Counted from the stretch's first letter, positions 14,039-23,204 are shown. The stretch: DNA of 64,000 nt from Amycolatopsis palatopharyngis (GCF_003385185.1 NZ_PQHZ01000031.1:18042-82041); one strand, 5' to 3'. The notes: generated from the sequence alone by a model not told the origin. Numbers and translations: made by a program.

Positions 14039-15709
14039 ATGTCGCTTCGGTGGAAGAGATCGGGCTTCGCCACGGTGGTCGCGGCGATACTGACAGCAGC
14101 GACGCTGACCGGCGGTGCCGGAGCGGCCGCGCAACCGCAGGAGCCGGACGTGGTCTCGCTGCTGCGGGTCGCGGCGACGACGGACGCCGAGGTGAACCGC
14201 CTGGTCGCCACCGGCCTGGACATCAGCGAGCATCGGGGCGCCGACTCGGTGGACGTCTTCGCGCACGGCAGCGAAGACGTCGAACAGTTGCGCAGCGCGG
14301 GCTTCGACTACGACGTGGTGATCGCGGACCTGGTGGCGCACACCAAGGCGGTGCTCGCCGAGGACGAGGCGCGGGCCAGTACGACGGCTGCGTCGCCGCT
14401 GCCGACCGGGCGCAACACCTACCGCACCTACGCCGACTTCGGCACCGAGATGGACGCGCTGGTGGCACAGCGGCCCGACCTGGTCCGGCCCATCGATCTG
14501 CCGCACAAGTCGTTGCTGGGCAAGACGATCTCCGGGGTCGAGATCGCCCACGATGTCGCGGTACCGGATGGCAGACCGACATTCCTGCTCGTGGGCACCC
14601 ACCACGCCCGCGAATGGCCGACAGCCGAGATCGCGATGGAGTTCGCCACCGATCTCGTGCATAACGACGGCAAGGACTCCCGCATCACCGGTCTGCTCGA
14701 CCGGGCGCGGATCATCGTCGTGCCTGTCATCAACGCCGACGGCTACGACATCTCCAGGAGCTACATCAACGAGTACAAGCGTAAGAACTGCCGGGTCGCC
14801 GACGGTGCGGTGCCCACTCCCGCGCAATGCGCGGACGAGGACAACTCCCGGCTCGGGGTGGACCTCAACCGCAATTACGGCGGGAACTGGGGCGGCCGTG
14901 GTGCGAGCACCAACCCGGCCAGCGGCACGTACCGGGGAGCGGCCCCGTTCTCCGAGCCGGAGGTACGCAACGTCGTCGAGCTGGTGACGTCTCGTCAGGT
15001 CACGTCGCTACAGAGCCTGCACAACTACGGCGCGCTCGTACTCCGGCCGCCGCAGCAGTCCACCACGCCGCTGACCGTGGACGAGGAGACCTACGCGGCG
15101 ATCGGTGACCGGCTCGGGGACGCGACCGGATACCGCAGCATTCCGTCCTACCAGCTCTACGACACCAGTGGCAGCACCGGAGAGTGGTCGTACTTCACCA
15201 CCGGCGGCTTCGGTTTCGAGTTCGAGCTCGGCGGCGACAACTTCCACATCCCTTACCAGCAGGGCGTGATCGACCAGTACTTCGGCACCGGCTCGGCGGA
15301 GGGCGCCGACGGCGGCGTGCGGGAGGGGCTGCTGCGCCAGTTCGAGATCGCGGCCGACGACGATTACCACGCGGTGATCACCGGTACCGCACCGAAGAAG
15401 GCGCTGCTGACACTGGAGAAGACGTTCACCCAGTACACCGCGCCCGTGCGGCAGCCCGACGGCTCGACCGGGCCGCGACTGCCAGTGCCCACCACTCTGA
15501 CCTCCTCGCTCCCGGCATCCGGTGACTTCGCCTGGGACGTCAACCCCTCCGTCCGTCCTGACAGGACCGGGCACGCGATCGAGGAAAGCTGGACCTTGCG
15601 CTGCGCCAAGCCCAACGGCAAGGTGCTGCAGGAGATCCAGGTGTCGGTGGCACGCGGTGAGACCGAGGCCGTGGACCTTTCACAGTGTGCGCGAAAGGTG
15701 AAGCAATGA
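14039..15709 (+). CDS. Secreted M14 zinc carboxypeptidase
   Basis: A 556-residue exported protease. A signal peptide covers about residues 1-31 (Arg/Lys start, hydrophobic core, AAA end). A propeptide-like region follows to about 120. The M14 catalytic domain spans about 125-420: zinc ligands His189 and Glu192 in THHAREW, His328 in SLHNYG, substrate-binding DLNRNYGGNW near 275, and catalytic Glu396 in FEFELGG. It removes C-terminal residues from peptides outside the cell. The C-terminal 130 residues form a separate beta-rich domain. ATG with GGGAGG upstream. The stop overlaps the next gene's start in ATGA, linking it to a binding protein. Confidence 0.92.
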   Translation: MSLRWKRSGFATVVAAILTAATLTGGAGAAAQPQEPDVVSLLRVAATTDAEVNRLVATGLDISEHRGADSVDVFAHGSEDVEQLRSAGFDYDVVIADLVAHTKAVLAEDEARASTTAASPLPTGRNTYRTYADFGTEMDALVAQRPDLVRPIDLPHKSLLGKTISGVEIAHDVAVPDGRPTFLLVGTHHAREWPTAEIAMEFATDLVHNDGKDSRITGLLDRARIIVVPVINADGYDISRSYINEYKRKNCRVADGAVPTPAQCADEDNSRLGVDLNRNYGGNWGGRGASTNPASGTYRGAAPFSEPEVRNVVELVTSRQVTSLQSLHNYGALVLRPPQQSTTPLTVDEETYAAIGDRLGDATGYRSIPSYQLYDTSGSTGEWSYFTTGGFGFEFELGGDNFHIPYQQGVIDQYFGTGSAEGADGGVREGLLRQFEIAADDDYHAVITGTAPKKALLTLEKTFTQYTAPVRQPDGSTGPRLPVPTTLTSSLPASGDFAWDVNPSVRPDRTGHAIEESWTLRCAKPNGKVLQEIQVSVARGETEAVDLSQCARKVKQ

Positions 15710-16524
15710 GGTGGAAGGCGGCGGCGATCACCCTGGCGGTGCTCGCCGTACTCGGAATCGGCACCGCGAGCGCGAACTACGTCTCGGGCTCCGGCTCGTC
15801 GGCCGAGCTCCGGCCGGGGCACAGCGGGCTCGACGCGATTCTGCAGCGGGGCGAGGTGCGGGTGTGCAGTACCGGTGACTACCGGCCGTTCACCTACCGC
15901 GACCCGGCCACCGGCGAGTGGAGCGGTATCGACATCGACCTGGCGCGAGACCTGGCCGACCGCCTCGGCGTGCGGCTGACCATCGTGCCGACGACCTGGG
16001 GAAACCTGCTCGAGGATCTGGGCCGTCGTTGCGACCTCTCGGTCGGCGGGATCTCGGTGACACTGGATCGCGCCCGGCAGGCCTTCTACAGCGAGCCCTA
16101 CCTGCGTGACGGCAAGACACCGATCACTCGTTGCGAGAACGCCGAGCGGTTCCAGACCCTTGACCAGATCGATCGGCCAGGGGTCCGGGTGATCGTCAAT
16201 CCGGGCGGCACGAACGAGCGGTTCGCCGAGGACAACCTGAGCCAGGCCACGATCGTCCGGCACCCGGACAACAACACGATCTTCACGGAGATCATCGCCG
16301 GGAACGCGGACCTCATGATCACCGACGCCACCGAGACGCGGTGGCAGTCGGAGCAGCACCCCGAGTTGTGCGCTGTGCATCCGGACGAGCCGTTCACGTT
16401 CTCCGAGAAGGCATACCTGATACCGCGAGGTGACGTCGTACTACAGGAGTGGATCGACCAGTGGCTGCATCTCGTACGTAACGACGGTACCTACGACCGA
16501 ATCGCGAAACCCTGGCTCGGCTGA
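15706..16524 (+). CDS. PheC-like exported solute-binding protein (SBP family 3)
   Basis: A 272-residue exported protein with a signal peptide (about 1-23, ending TASA). The mature part is a type-2 periplasmic binding fold of SBP family 3. Segments CDLSVGGISVTLDRARQAF, SEPYLRDGKTPITRC, NPGGTNERFAEDNL and ITDATETRWQSEQHP closely resemble PheC, the exported cyclohexadienyl (prephenate/arogenate) dehydratase. It may therefore be an enzyme acting on arogenate or prephenate, or a binding protein for a similar carboxylate. Coupled by ATGA to the carboxypeptidase gene; no permease or ATPase gene is nearby, which favours an enzymatic or sensing role. The call between enzyme and receptor is open. Confidence 0.75.
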   Translation: MRWKAAAITLAVLAVLGIGTASANYVSGSGSSAELRPGHSGLDAILQRGEVRVCSTGDYRPFTYRDPATGEWSGIDIDLARDLADRLGVRLTIVPTTWGNLLEDLGRRCDLSVGGISVTLDRARQAFYSEPYLRDGKTPITRCENAERFQTLDQIDRPGVRVIVNPGGTNERFAEDNLSQATIVRHPDNNTIFTEIIAGNADLMITDATETRWQSEQHPELCAVHPDEPFTFSEKAYLIPRGDVVLQEWIDQWLHLVRNDGTYDRIAKPWLG

Positions 16525-16533
16525 AGTTCGTGC

Positions 16534-16764
16534 TCAGTCCTCGTCCTGTGGCATCAGGATCCAGGAGGCCGCATAGATCAGCACCGGCGTACCGAGGCCG
16601 AGGATCGTGGTCGCGACGAGCAGGATCCGCAGAATCGCGGCGTCGACGCCGAGCAGTCTGGCCCAGCCGCCACAGACTCCGGCGATCATCTTGTCGGACG
16701 AACTCCGGCGCAGCTTCTTGACAGGCTGGTCGGTCTGCGTGGCGTACGTGGTGTCGTTGGTCAT
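16534..16764 (-). CDS. PspC-domain membrane protein
   Basis: A 76-residue protein. After a polar start, residues 20-73 match the PspC domain: KLRRSSSDKMIAGVCGGWAR, then LGVDAAILRILLVAT and a membrane segment ending ASWILMPQDED. PspC proteins sense or respond to membrane stress, often with a phage-shock or anti-sigma role, but this short form carries no extra domain. Start at 16764 is chosen because the longer reading to 16845 has no binding site. It converges on the PheC-like gene with nine bases between stops, and is divergent from the ECF41 sigma gene. Confidence 0.88.
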   Translation of the reverse strand: MTNDTTYATQTDQPVKKLRRSSSDKMIAGVCGGWARLLGVDAAILRILLVATTILGLGTPVLIYAASWILMPQDED

Positions 16765-16860
16765 GACCCCAGGTTGCCCTGTGCGGAGCCCGGACACATC
16801 GGGGAAGGACCCGGAGCGCACCCGGAACCATCGACCCTGAGTCACCCCGGGTGTGCTTGA

Positions 16861-17733
16861 GTGTCAAGGATGAGCGACGAGTTCCAGGAGCATCGGCAAC
16901 ACCTCTGGGCGGTGGCCTACCGGATCACCGGCACGGTCGGCGACGCCGACGACGCGGTCCAGGAAGCCTGGTTGCGCTGGCAGGGAGCCGACCGTGGTGC
17001 GGTCGTGGATTCGCGCGCCTTCCTCACCACCGTTGTGAGCCGGATCTGCTACGACACACTGACCTCTGCCCGTGCGCGCCGGGAGTCCTATGTGGGCCAG
17101 TGGTTGCCGGAGCCGCTGCTGGCCCGTGATCCCGGGCCGGAGGCTCGGATCACCATGGACGAATCGGTGAGTGTGGCCATGCTCGCCGTGCTGGAACGAC
17201 TGAGCCCCGCCGAGCGGATCGCCCTTGTGCTGCACGATGTCTTCGCCGTCCCGTTCGACGAGATCGCCGGCATAGTCGGGAGTAACGCCGCCGCGGTGCG
17301 ACAGGCCGCCTCCCGGGCACGCAGGCAGGTGCAGGCACACGGGCCGAGGCGGTCGGTGGACCTGTCCGCCCATCGGAAGGCCGTGGCCGCGTTCCTCGCC
17401 GCCGTGGAGAACGGGGATCTGCCGGGGCTGGTGGCGGTGCTGGATCCCGAGGTCGTCTGGCGTGCCGATGGCGGCGGTGTGGTCAACGCGGCCAGGGTGC
17501 CCGTGCTCGGCAGGGACAAGGTCAGCAGGCTGCTGACCGGACTGGTCGAGAAGTTCTACGCCGGAACCGGGTTGTACGCACGATCTGAACTGGTCAACAC
17601 GGAGCCGGGGCTGGTGATCCTCGAGCCGTCAGGGGCGGTGAACGCCGTGCTCGCGTTCTCCGTCGCCGAGGGGCTGATCACCGAGGTGGACGTACTGCTC
17701 AATCCCGACAAGCTCAGCCATCTCTCGGCGTGA
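16861..17733 (+). CDS. ECF41-type RNA polymerase sigma factor (SigJ-like)
   Basis: A 290-residue sigma factor: region 2 at about 8-75 (DADDAVQEAWLRW), region 4 at about 108-160, and a C-terminal SnoaL-like extension of about 120 residues. The three marks of group ECF41 are all present: WLPEPL at 81-86 in the linker, DGGG at 203-206, and NPDKL at 281-285. In this group the extension, not a separate anti-sigma factor, controls activity. The gene downstream is an FAD oxidoreductase, one of the usual partner types, and a matching promoter lies between them. The start may be GTG at 16861 or ATG at 16870. Confidence 0.93.
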   Translation: MSRMSDEFQEHRQHLWAVAYRITGTVGDADDAVQEAWLRWQGADRGAVVDSRAFLTTVVSRICYDTLTSARARRESYVGQWLPEPLLARDPGPEARITMDESVSVAMLAVLERLSPAERIALVLHDVFAVPFDEIAGIVGSNAAAVRQAASRARRQVQAHGPRRSVDLSAHRKAVAAFLAAVENGDLPGLVAVLDPEVVWRADGGGVVNAARVPVLGRDKVSRLLTGLVEKFYAGTGLYARSELVNTEPGLVILEPSGAVNAVLAFSVAEGLITEVDVLLNPDKLSHLSA

Positions 17734-17745
17734 TCCAGCTCATGC

Positions 17746-17770
17746 TCACATTCCGGACGGCTGTGTCGTC
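17746..17770 (+). promoter_or_regulatory. Candidate ECF41-dependent promoter of the oxidoreductase gene
   Basis: TCACA at 17746-17750, 16 bases, then CGTC at 17767-17770. ECF41 promoters described in other bacteria have a TGTCACA -35 element and a CGTC -10 element with this spacing. The gene start is 52 bp downstream of CGTC. Confidence 0.5.
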
Positions 17771-17821
17771 TCCACTGAAAGAGCGGACGGCTACTCGCGG
17801 TCGCATACGAGGGAGGCAGTT

Positions 17822-18967
17822 ATGGCACACATCGTCGTTCTGGGGGCCGGATACGCCGGGCTGACCACTGCGCTGCGGCTCGGCCCTGGCCACAGAGTCA
17901 CGATCGTGGACTCGGAAGCGCATTTCACCGAGCGCATCCGGCTGCACGAGTTCGTCGCAGGCAGGCCCAGCGTGTCGATCCCGCTGGGTGAGCTGACGCG
18001 GGGGCGGGAGATCAGCACGGTGCGCGACACGGTGATCGCAGTCGAGCCCGAAGACCGCATCGTGCGTACCCGAAGCGGCAGGGAGATCGGCTACGACACG
18101 CTCGTCTACGCGCTCGGCAGCCGGACCGACACCACGGTCCGGGGGGTGACCGAGTACGCGTACACAGTGGAACAAGCGCGTGAACTGCGTGAGCGCCTGC
18201 GCGGGGAAACCGGATCGGTCGCGGTCGTCGGGGGCGGGCTGACCGGAATCGAGATGGCGGCCGAGCTGGCTGAGGCGTATCCAGGCCGTCGTGTCGAGTT
18301 GGTCAGCGCAGATGAGCCAGGCGCCCGGCTTTCGGTCAAAGGCAAGGCCTACGTGGGCGCGGTACTGGAGCGCCTTGGGGTGACCCTGCGTTCCGGGGTA
18401 CGTGTGTCGCATGTGGAGGCTGGTGTACTGCGGACCGATATGGGCGACATCCGCGCTGACGTGATCGTCTGGACCGCGTCCTTCGTCGTACCGGCGCTCG
18501 CGGGCGACGCGGGGCTGGACGTCGACGACCGGGGGCGGATCCGAGTCGACGACACGCTACGGTCGGTATCCCACCCAGAGGTCTACGCGGTAGGCGACGC
18601 CGCGGTCGTGCGAGTTCCCGGGACAGGCGAACTGCGCATGTCCTGCGCTTCGGGTATGCCGGCCGCCGCGCACGCGGCCGATGTGATCAGCGCACGGGCG
18701 GCGAGCCGGGAGGCCGAACCGCTGAGGTTCAGGTACTTCGTCCAGTGCGTCAGCCTCGGCAGGAGGAACGGACTGATCCAGACCGTGCGGGCCGACGATT
18801 CCCCGAAGGATTGGATCCTGCGGGGCTGGGCGGGAGCGTGGGTGAAGGAGCAGGTCTGCCGCTCGACGGTGGTCTCGTTGCGCATGCTTCGCCGCACCCG
18901 AAGTGCGTACTGGTGGCCGAAGGGCAAGCGCGGGGCAGCCGCCCGGCAGGCCGTCGAACACGGCTAA
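17822..18967 (+). CDS. FAD-dependent oxidoreductase, NDH-2-like
   Basis: A 381-residue flavoprotein of the pyridine nucleotide-disulfide family. VVLGAGYAGLTTALRL at residues 5-20 binds FAD, and VAVVGGGLTGIEMAAEL near 136-152 is the second dinucleotide site. EVYAVGDAA near 258 is the typical FAD-site closing motif. No redox-active CxxxxC pair is seen, so it resembles NADH:quinone dehydrogenase-like enzymes rather than disulfide reductases. Substrate unknown. As the direct neighbour of an ECF41 sigma gene it is the likely regulon target. It overlaps menC by four bases at the 3' ends, convergently. Strong binding site GAGGGAGG before ATG. Confidence 0.88.
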   Translation: MAHIVVLGAGYAGLTTALRLGPGHRVTIVDSEAHFTERIRLHEFVAGRPSVSIPLGELTRGREISTVRDTVIAVEPEDRIVRTRSGREIGYDTLVYALGSRTDTTVRGVTEYAYTVEQARELRERLRGETGSVAVVGGGLTGIEMAAELAEAYPGRRVELVSADEPGARLSVKGKAYVGAVLERLGVTLRSGVRVSHVEAGVLRTDMGDIRADVIVWTASFVVPALAGDAGLDVDDRGRIRVDDTLRSVSHPEVYAVGDAAVVRVPGTGELRMSCASGMPAAAHAADVISARAASREAEPLRFRYFVQCVSLGRRNGLIQTVRADDSPKDWILRGWAGAWVKEQVCRSTVVSLRMLRRTRSAYWWPKGKRGAAARQAVEHG

Positions 18968-19935
18968 CGATTCCGCTCCGCGTCCGTCAGGAGAGCGGCG
19001 ACGCGATGAAGCCGGGAGAGCCACCGATCCCGCGTTTCCCTGTCGGCGGCGACATAGCTGAACAATTCCGGTTCGGGAGCGTGTGGCACCGCCGTCAGTT
19101 CACCGTCCACAGGCGACAAAGAGTTACCGGTGACATCCGCGGACAGCAAGGAGATCGTGCCAAGGCCGCAGGCGAAGTCCAGCTTCGGGAGGGCCGCGGC
19201 GAGCGCGAGCTCCGCGGCCAGCCCGACACTGCTCTCCACCGCGGAGGACACCACGCACGGCAATCCGCAGGACTCCGCGACCCGCAGCGCACGCCGCACC
19301 CCACCAAGCGGGGCGACCTTGAGCACGGCCACGTCGGCGGCGCCGGACACCGCCACCTTCAGCGGGTCCTCCGCCCTGCGGATCGACTCGTCCGCAGCGA
19401 TCCGGACGTGCGTCCTCCGGCGCACGGCGGCGAGTTCGTCGATGGAAGGGCAGGGTTGTTCGACGTACTCGAGACCGGCAGCCGCGCGATCGAGGTCATT
19501 GATCGCGGACACGGCCGCGTCGACGTCCCACGCGCCGTTCGCGTCCACCCGGATCGCGCCGCCCGCACCGAGCGCGTCGCGAACCGCGGCGACCCGCTCG
19601 CAGTCCTCGGCATGGGTGGAGCGGCTGTCCGCGACCTTGATCTTGGCGGTCCGGCAGCCCGATCGCACCGCGAGATCGTGGGCCTGCTGCGGGCTGACCA
19701 CGGGGATGGTGGTGTTGACCTGCACCCGGTCGCGGACGGGCGAGGGCCAGCCCTGATCCGCGGCTTCCAACGCCGAACGGAGCCAGGGGACGCACTCGTC
19801 ATCGGAGTAGTCGTCGAACGGGCAGAACTCTCCCCAGCCCGCCTGTCCACGCAACAGCACGCCTTCGCGCACGGTGATTCCACGGAAGCGGTTTCGGAGG
19901 CCGATGGCGTACACCCGGGCGGTGGCGAAGTCCAT
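18964..19935 (-). CDS. menC: o-Succinylbenzoate synthase
   Basis: A 323-residue enolase-superfamily enzyme of menaquinone synthesis, converting SHCHC to o-succinylbenzoate. Catalytic residues fit the family: Lys98 and Lys100 in TAKIKVADS, metal ligands Asp131 (VDANGAW), Glu159 (EYVEQP) and Asp182 (AADES), and Lys206 in LKVAPLGG. The N-terminal capping domain (residues 1-75) is present. Starts at ATG 19935; a GTG three bases earlier is possible. No other men genes are in the window. Confidence 0.9.
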   Translation of the reverse strand: MDFATARVYAIGLRNRFRGITVREGVLLRGQAGWGEFCPFDDYSDDECVPWLRSALEAADQGWPSPVRDRVQVNTTIPVVSPQQAHDLAVRSGCRTAKIKVADSRSTHAEDCERVAAVRDALGAGGAIRVDANGAWDVDAAVSAINDLDRAAAGLEYVEQPCPSIDELAAVRRRTHVRIAADESIRRAEDPLKVAVSGAADVAVLKVAPLGGVRRALRVAESCGLPCVVSSAVESSVGLAAELALAAALPKLDFACGLGTISLLSADVTGNSLSPVDGELTAVPHAPEPELFSYVAADRETRDRWLSRLHRVAALLTDAERNR

Positions 19936-20029
19936 CACCCGATCATGCCAGTGCGGCCGTGGCCGGTTTGCTGAACAGGCACACGGGTAGTCGATCGGCA
20001 CATCCACAGACAGGGAGGAGTGACGAAAC

Positions 20030-20605
20030 GTGTCGGACACACTCAGTGGACGCCGGGTGGCCTTCGTCGCGGCGCCGGAAGGTACCGAACAGGTGGAACT
20101 GACCGAGCCGTGGAAGGCCGTGCAGGAAGCGGGTGGCCAGCCCGAACTGGTGTCCATCAAGCCGGGAACCATCCAGGGGTTCAACCACCTGGACAAGGGT
20201 GACACCTTTCCCGTGGACAAGGTGGTGACCGAGGTCTCCTCGGACGATTACGACGCGTTGGTGCTGCCGGGTGGCGTGGCCAACCCGGACCTGCTGCGCA
20301 CGGACCAGAACGTGGTGCGTTTCGTCGGTGAGTTCTTCGCGAAGGGCAAGCCCGTCGCGGCGATCTGTCACGCTCCGTGGACGCTGATCGAGGCCGACGT
20401 GGTCCGGGGACGTCGGATGACGTCGTGGCCGAGCCTGCAGACCGACCTGCGAAACGCGGGTGCGGAATGGGTGGACGAGGAGGTTGTCGTCGACTCGGGC
20501 TTCGTCACCAGCCGCAAGCCCGGCGACCTTCCTGCCTTCTGCGACAAAATGGTCGAGGAGATCGGCGAGGGTGTGCACCGCGCCCAGTCGCGCAGTAGTG
20601 CCTGA
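20030..20605 (+). CDS. DJ-1/PfpI-family protein (type 1 glutamine amidotransferase fold)
   Basis: A 191-residue protein of the DJ-1/PfpI superfamily. The nucleophile elbow is AAICHAPW with the conserved Cys and following His, and YDALVLPGG supplies the conserved glycine loop. Related proteins act as proteases, deglycases or chaperones against oxidative and glycation damage; the exact activity here cannot be read from sequence. GTG start with GGGAGGAG upstream. It is divergent from menC with a 94-bp gap. Confidence 0.9.
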   Translation: MSDTLSGRRVAFVAAPEGTEQVELTEPWKAVQEAGGQPELVSIKPGTIQGFNHLDKGDTFPVDKVVTEVSSDDYDALVLPGGVANPDLLRTDQNVVRFVGEFFAKGKPVAAICHAPWTLIEADVVRGRRMTSWPSLQTDLRNAGAEWVDEEVVVDSGFVTSRKPGDLPAFCDKMVEEIGEGVHRAQSRSSA

Positions 20606-20653
20606 CCACGTCACCGGGCGCCGGGGCCTGCCTGGCGCTGAAACCGTTTCGGG

Positions 20654-21394
20654 TCACTTCCGGACGAGTACCTGATCCAGGGACTTCCGGCGCAGGTCGG
20701 GTACCTCGCAGTCCGCTGCGGGGTACCCGACGGGGATCACCGCGAACGCCTTTTCGTTGCGGGGCCGCTGAAGTAGCTCGCTGAGGAACTTCATCGGCGA
20801 CGGGGTGTGTGTGAGCGCGGCGAGGCCGGCCAGGTGCAGCGCGGTGAGCAGCATGCCGACGGCGATACCGACGGACTCGTCGACGTAGTAGTGCTTGCGC
20901 ACGCTCCCGTCTTCCAGCAGGGTGAACCGCTGCTGAAAGACGACGATCAGGAAGGGAGCGTCGGTGAGGTGGGGCTTGACGCCGTCGGTGCCCAGCGGCC
21001 GCAGCGCGTCCAGCCACTGCTCGCCGAGTCTGCCGTCGTAGGAGATCCGCTCCTCCCGTTCGGCCTCCTCGCGGATTCTCCTGCGTAACTCGGCATCCTC
21101 CACCAGTACGAACGTCCACGGTTGCTGGTGCGCACCACTCGGAGCGGTGGAGGCGACGGCGATCGCATCGAGCACGACCTGCTCGGGTACTGGATCTGTG
21201 GAGAACATCCGCACGGTCCGCCTGGTGTTCATCCGTTCGCGAAGCTCGGCGGACGTGCGCAGTGAAGTCTCGGCGGGCAACCGTTGCGGCCGGTACGGGA
21301 CGCCGCGGTACTCGTGGCCGTGTACGGAACTCCATCGGCCCAGCTGATCCGGAGTGGCGGTCGTGGGGCCGGCATCGCGATCGGCATTGGTCAC
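20654..21394 (-). CDS. Nitroreductase-family FMN oxidoreductase
   Basis: A 246-residue flavoenzyme. ELRERMNTRRTVRMFS near residue 50 and VASTAPSGAHQQPWTFVLV near 82 form the FMN site; KAFAVIPVGYPAADCEVP near the end is the second family mark. Within the family it resembles the iodotyrosine deiodinase/BluB-like branch by its longer N-terminus, but substrate cannot be assigned. GTG at 21394 is taken as start; the longer reading has no binding site. It is transcribed in the same direction as the DUF72 gene and converges on the PfpI gene. Confidence 0.88.
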   Translation of the reverse strand: MTNADRDAGPTTATPDQLGRWSSVHGHEYRGVPYRPQRLPAETSLRTSAELRERMNTRRTVRMFSTDPVPEQVVLDAIAVASTAPSGAHQQPWTFVLVEDAELRRRIREEAEREERISYDGRLGEQWLDALRPLGTDGVKPHLTDAPFLIVVFQQRFTLLEDGSVRKHYYVDESVGIAVGMLLTALHLAGLAALTHTPSPMKFLSELLQRPRNEKAFAVIPVGYPAADCEVPDLRRKSLDQVLVRK

Positions 21395-21452
21395 GGCGGC
21401 AGTATGGCAACTCCCGCGCCTGAGCAGAAGGGTCGTTAGCCGGATACCGTAC

Positions 21453-22343
21453 TCATTTGTCCGTTTCCCGAACGGGACTGACACCGAGGCGTTCGGCGAG
21501 GGCGATCGCGTCGGTCGGCGCGTGCACCTTGGCGTCGTTGTCGAAGTAGACGAAGACGTCCCGGTGTCCGCGAGGTGGCGACGTCCCCACCGTGTGTTCG
21601 GTTCGAGGGCTGCCGCCCTTGGCCCACTCGCGGATCCGGCCTGCCCAGCTGTCGAGCGCCTCGGTGCTGTAGCCGCTGGTGTACAGCTCCTCGTCGCCGT
21701 GCAGTCGCACGTACACCAGGTCGGAGGTCACGTCCTCCAGATAAGGCCAGGTGCCTGCTGAGTCGGCGACCACGAGCGCGATGTCGTGTGCGCGTAGCAG
21801 ATCCACCAGCTCGCCGGTCGCGAAACTCCGGTGGCGGACCTCGAGTGCGTGCCGCAGTGGCCGTTCCTGTCCGGGCTCGGTCCAAGCCGCACCCTTGAGC
21901 CTGTCGTCGTGCCGTTCGGCGAGTGCCGCCGCTTCAGGTGTGCTGCGGGGCAGTAGCCGGAAGAACGTCGTCAGCCGATCGATGTCGAACGGCAGCCGAG
22001 CAGGTAGTTGCCAGAGCAGCGGGCCCAGTTTGTGCCCGAGCGCGAGCGGCCCGGAGGCGAAGAAGTTGGCCAGCGGCGTTTCCACGTCTCGCAGTTGCTT
22101 CAGGTGCGTGATGAACCGGCCGCCCTTGACCGCGAACACGAAGTCGTCCGGTGTCTGCTCGAACCACGTCCGATACCGCTCGGGCCGTTGCAGTGAGTAG
22201 AAGGAGCCGTTGATCTCGACCGTGTTCAGCCGGTGCGACAGGTACTCCAGTTCCCGGCGCTGCGGCAGGCCCTTCGGATAGAAGACACCCCGCCACGGCG
22301 GGTACAACCACCCGGAGGTGCCGATCCGGATCTGGGCCATCAT
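21453..22343 (-). CDS. DUF72-domain protein
   Basis: A 296-residue TIM-barrel-like protein of DUF72 (YecE-like). Marks are IRIGTSGWLYPPWRGVFYP at the start, NTVEINGSFYSLQRPERYR near 40, FVFAVKGGRFITHLKQL near 70, and VFVYFDNDAKVHAPTDA near the end. The family is widespread and uncharacterised; a nuclease-like role has been suggested for some members. Either of two adjacent ATG codons can start it. It stands alone between the nitroreductase and ATPase genes, all on the minus strand. Confidence 0.92.
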   Translation of the reverse strand: MMAQIRIGTSGWLYPPWRGVFYPKGLPQRRELEYLSHRLNTVEINGSFYSLQRPERYRTWFEQTPDDFVFAVKGGRFITHLKQLRDVETPLANFFASGPLALGHKLGPLLWQLPARLPFDIDRLTTFFRLLPRSTPEAAALAERHDDRLKGAAWTEPGQERPLRHALEVRHRSFATGELVDLLRAHDIALVVADSAGTWPYLEDVTSDLVYVRLHGDEELYTSGYSTEALDSWAGRIREWAKGGSPRTEHTVGTSPPRGHRDVFVYFDNDAKVHAPTDAIALAERLGVSPVRETDK

Positions 22344-22418
22344 CTCCTCGCTCCCCGCGTCGGCGAGCGGTTTACCCGGTCGAGGCAGGATCGAATCCGA
22401 GCCGGCGGCGAACCGTTG

Positions 22419-23204
22419 CTAGTCGCCGGAATCGTCGAACAGCTGTCGCAGGACGGCCCCGGGGTCGTTGAGGAACCTTCGGGTCAGGGCCACCGGGAGG
22501 GCGTGGTCGTAGTGGACCTGCTCGATCGCTCCGTCGTCATCGATCTGCAGGATCCGCGCGCCGGGTACGGCGAGCAGTATCGGCGAGTGCGTCGCGATGA
22601 CGAACTGACTGCCCTGGGACACCAGGTCCGAAATGCGGGTGATCAGGGCAAGGCAGCCACGTACCGACAGTGCCGACTCGGGTTCGTCGAGCACGTAGAG
22701 CCCGTCCGGTCCGAACCGGTGGATCACCAAGTCCAAAAAGGACTCGCCGTGGGAGCGCTCGTGCGGCGAGATACCGCCGTAAGCGGGTAGTAGCGGGTAC
22801 GAGCTCTGCTTGTCGAGGTACTCGATCTCGGTGGCGACGTTGTAGTACGACTCTGCCCGAAGGAAGTAGCCGGTACGCGGCTTGCGGATGCCCCAGCGCA
22901 GCACCAGGTAATCACCCAGGCTGGACTCGGTGGCCCGGGTGGCGAACCGGAAGGACTGCGATCCGCCCTCCGCGTTGAAACCGGCGGCAACCGCGAGCCC
23001 TTCGACCAGGGTGGATTTGCCGGTGCCGTTCTCGCCGACCAGGAACGTCACAGCTGGATCGAGCGGCAGGCGCTCCACGCCGACCAGATGCCGCACCACG
23101 GGCAGGGTGAAGGGATACCGGCCGGTGACCGACCGCGCGCTCAGTCGCACGTCCCGGATGAAGCCACCGCCGGCTCCGCCGCGGGAGCGGGTGCTCCTAC
23201 TCAT
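22419..23204 (-). CDS. AAA-family ATPase, single-domain ABC-like
   Basis: A 261-residue ATPase. Walker A is GENGTGKS at residues 57-64, and Walker B with a following signature-like helix is LYVLDEPESALS; a switch His lies in FVIATHSPILL. The shape resembles RecF/SMC-type head domains without coiled coil, and the FPLIAT-like SQFVIATHSP segment is typical of OLD-like or YbjD-like ATPases. No nuclease or toprim domain is present, and no partner gene is coupled. Start at ATG 23204. Function unknown. Confidence 0.8.
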   Translation of the reverse strand: MSRSTRSRGGAGGGFIRDVRLSARSVTGRYPFTLPVVRHLVGVERLPLDPAVTFLVGENGTGKSTLVEGLAVAAGFNAEGGSQSFRFATRATESSLGDYLVLRWGIRKPRTGYFLRAESYYNVATEIEYLDKQSSYPLLPAYGGISPHERSHGESFLDLVIHRFGPDGLYVLDEPESALSVRGCLALITRISDLVSQGSQFVIATHSPILLAVPGARILQIDDDGAIEQVHYDHALPVALTRRFLNDPGAVLRQLFDDSGD

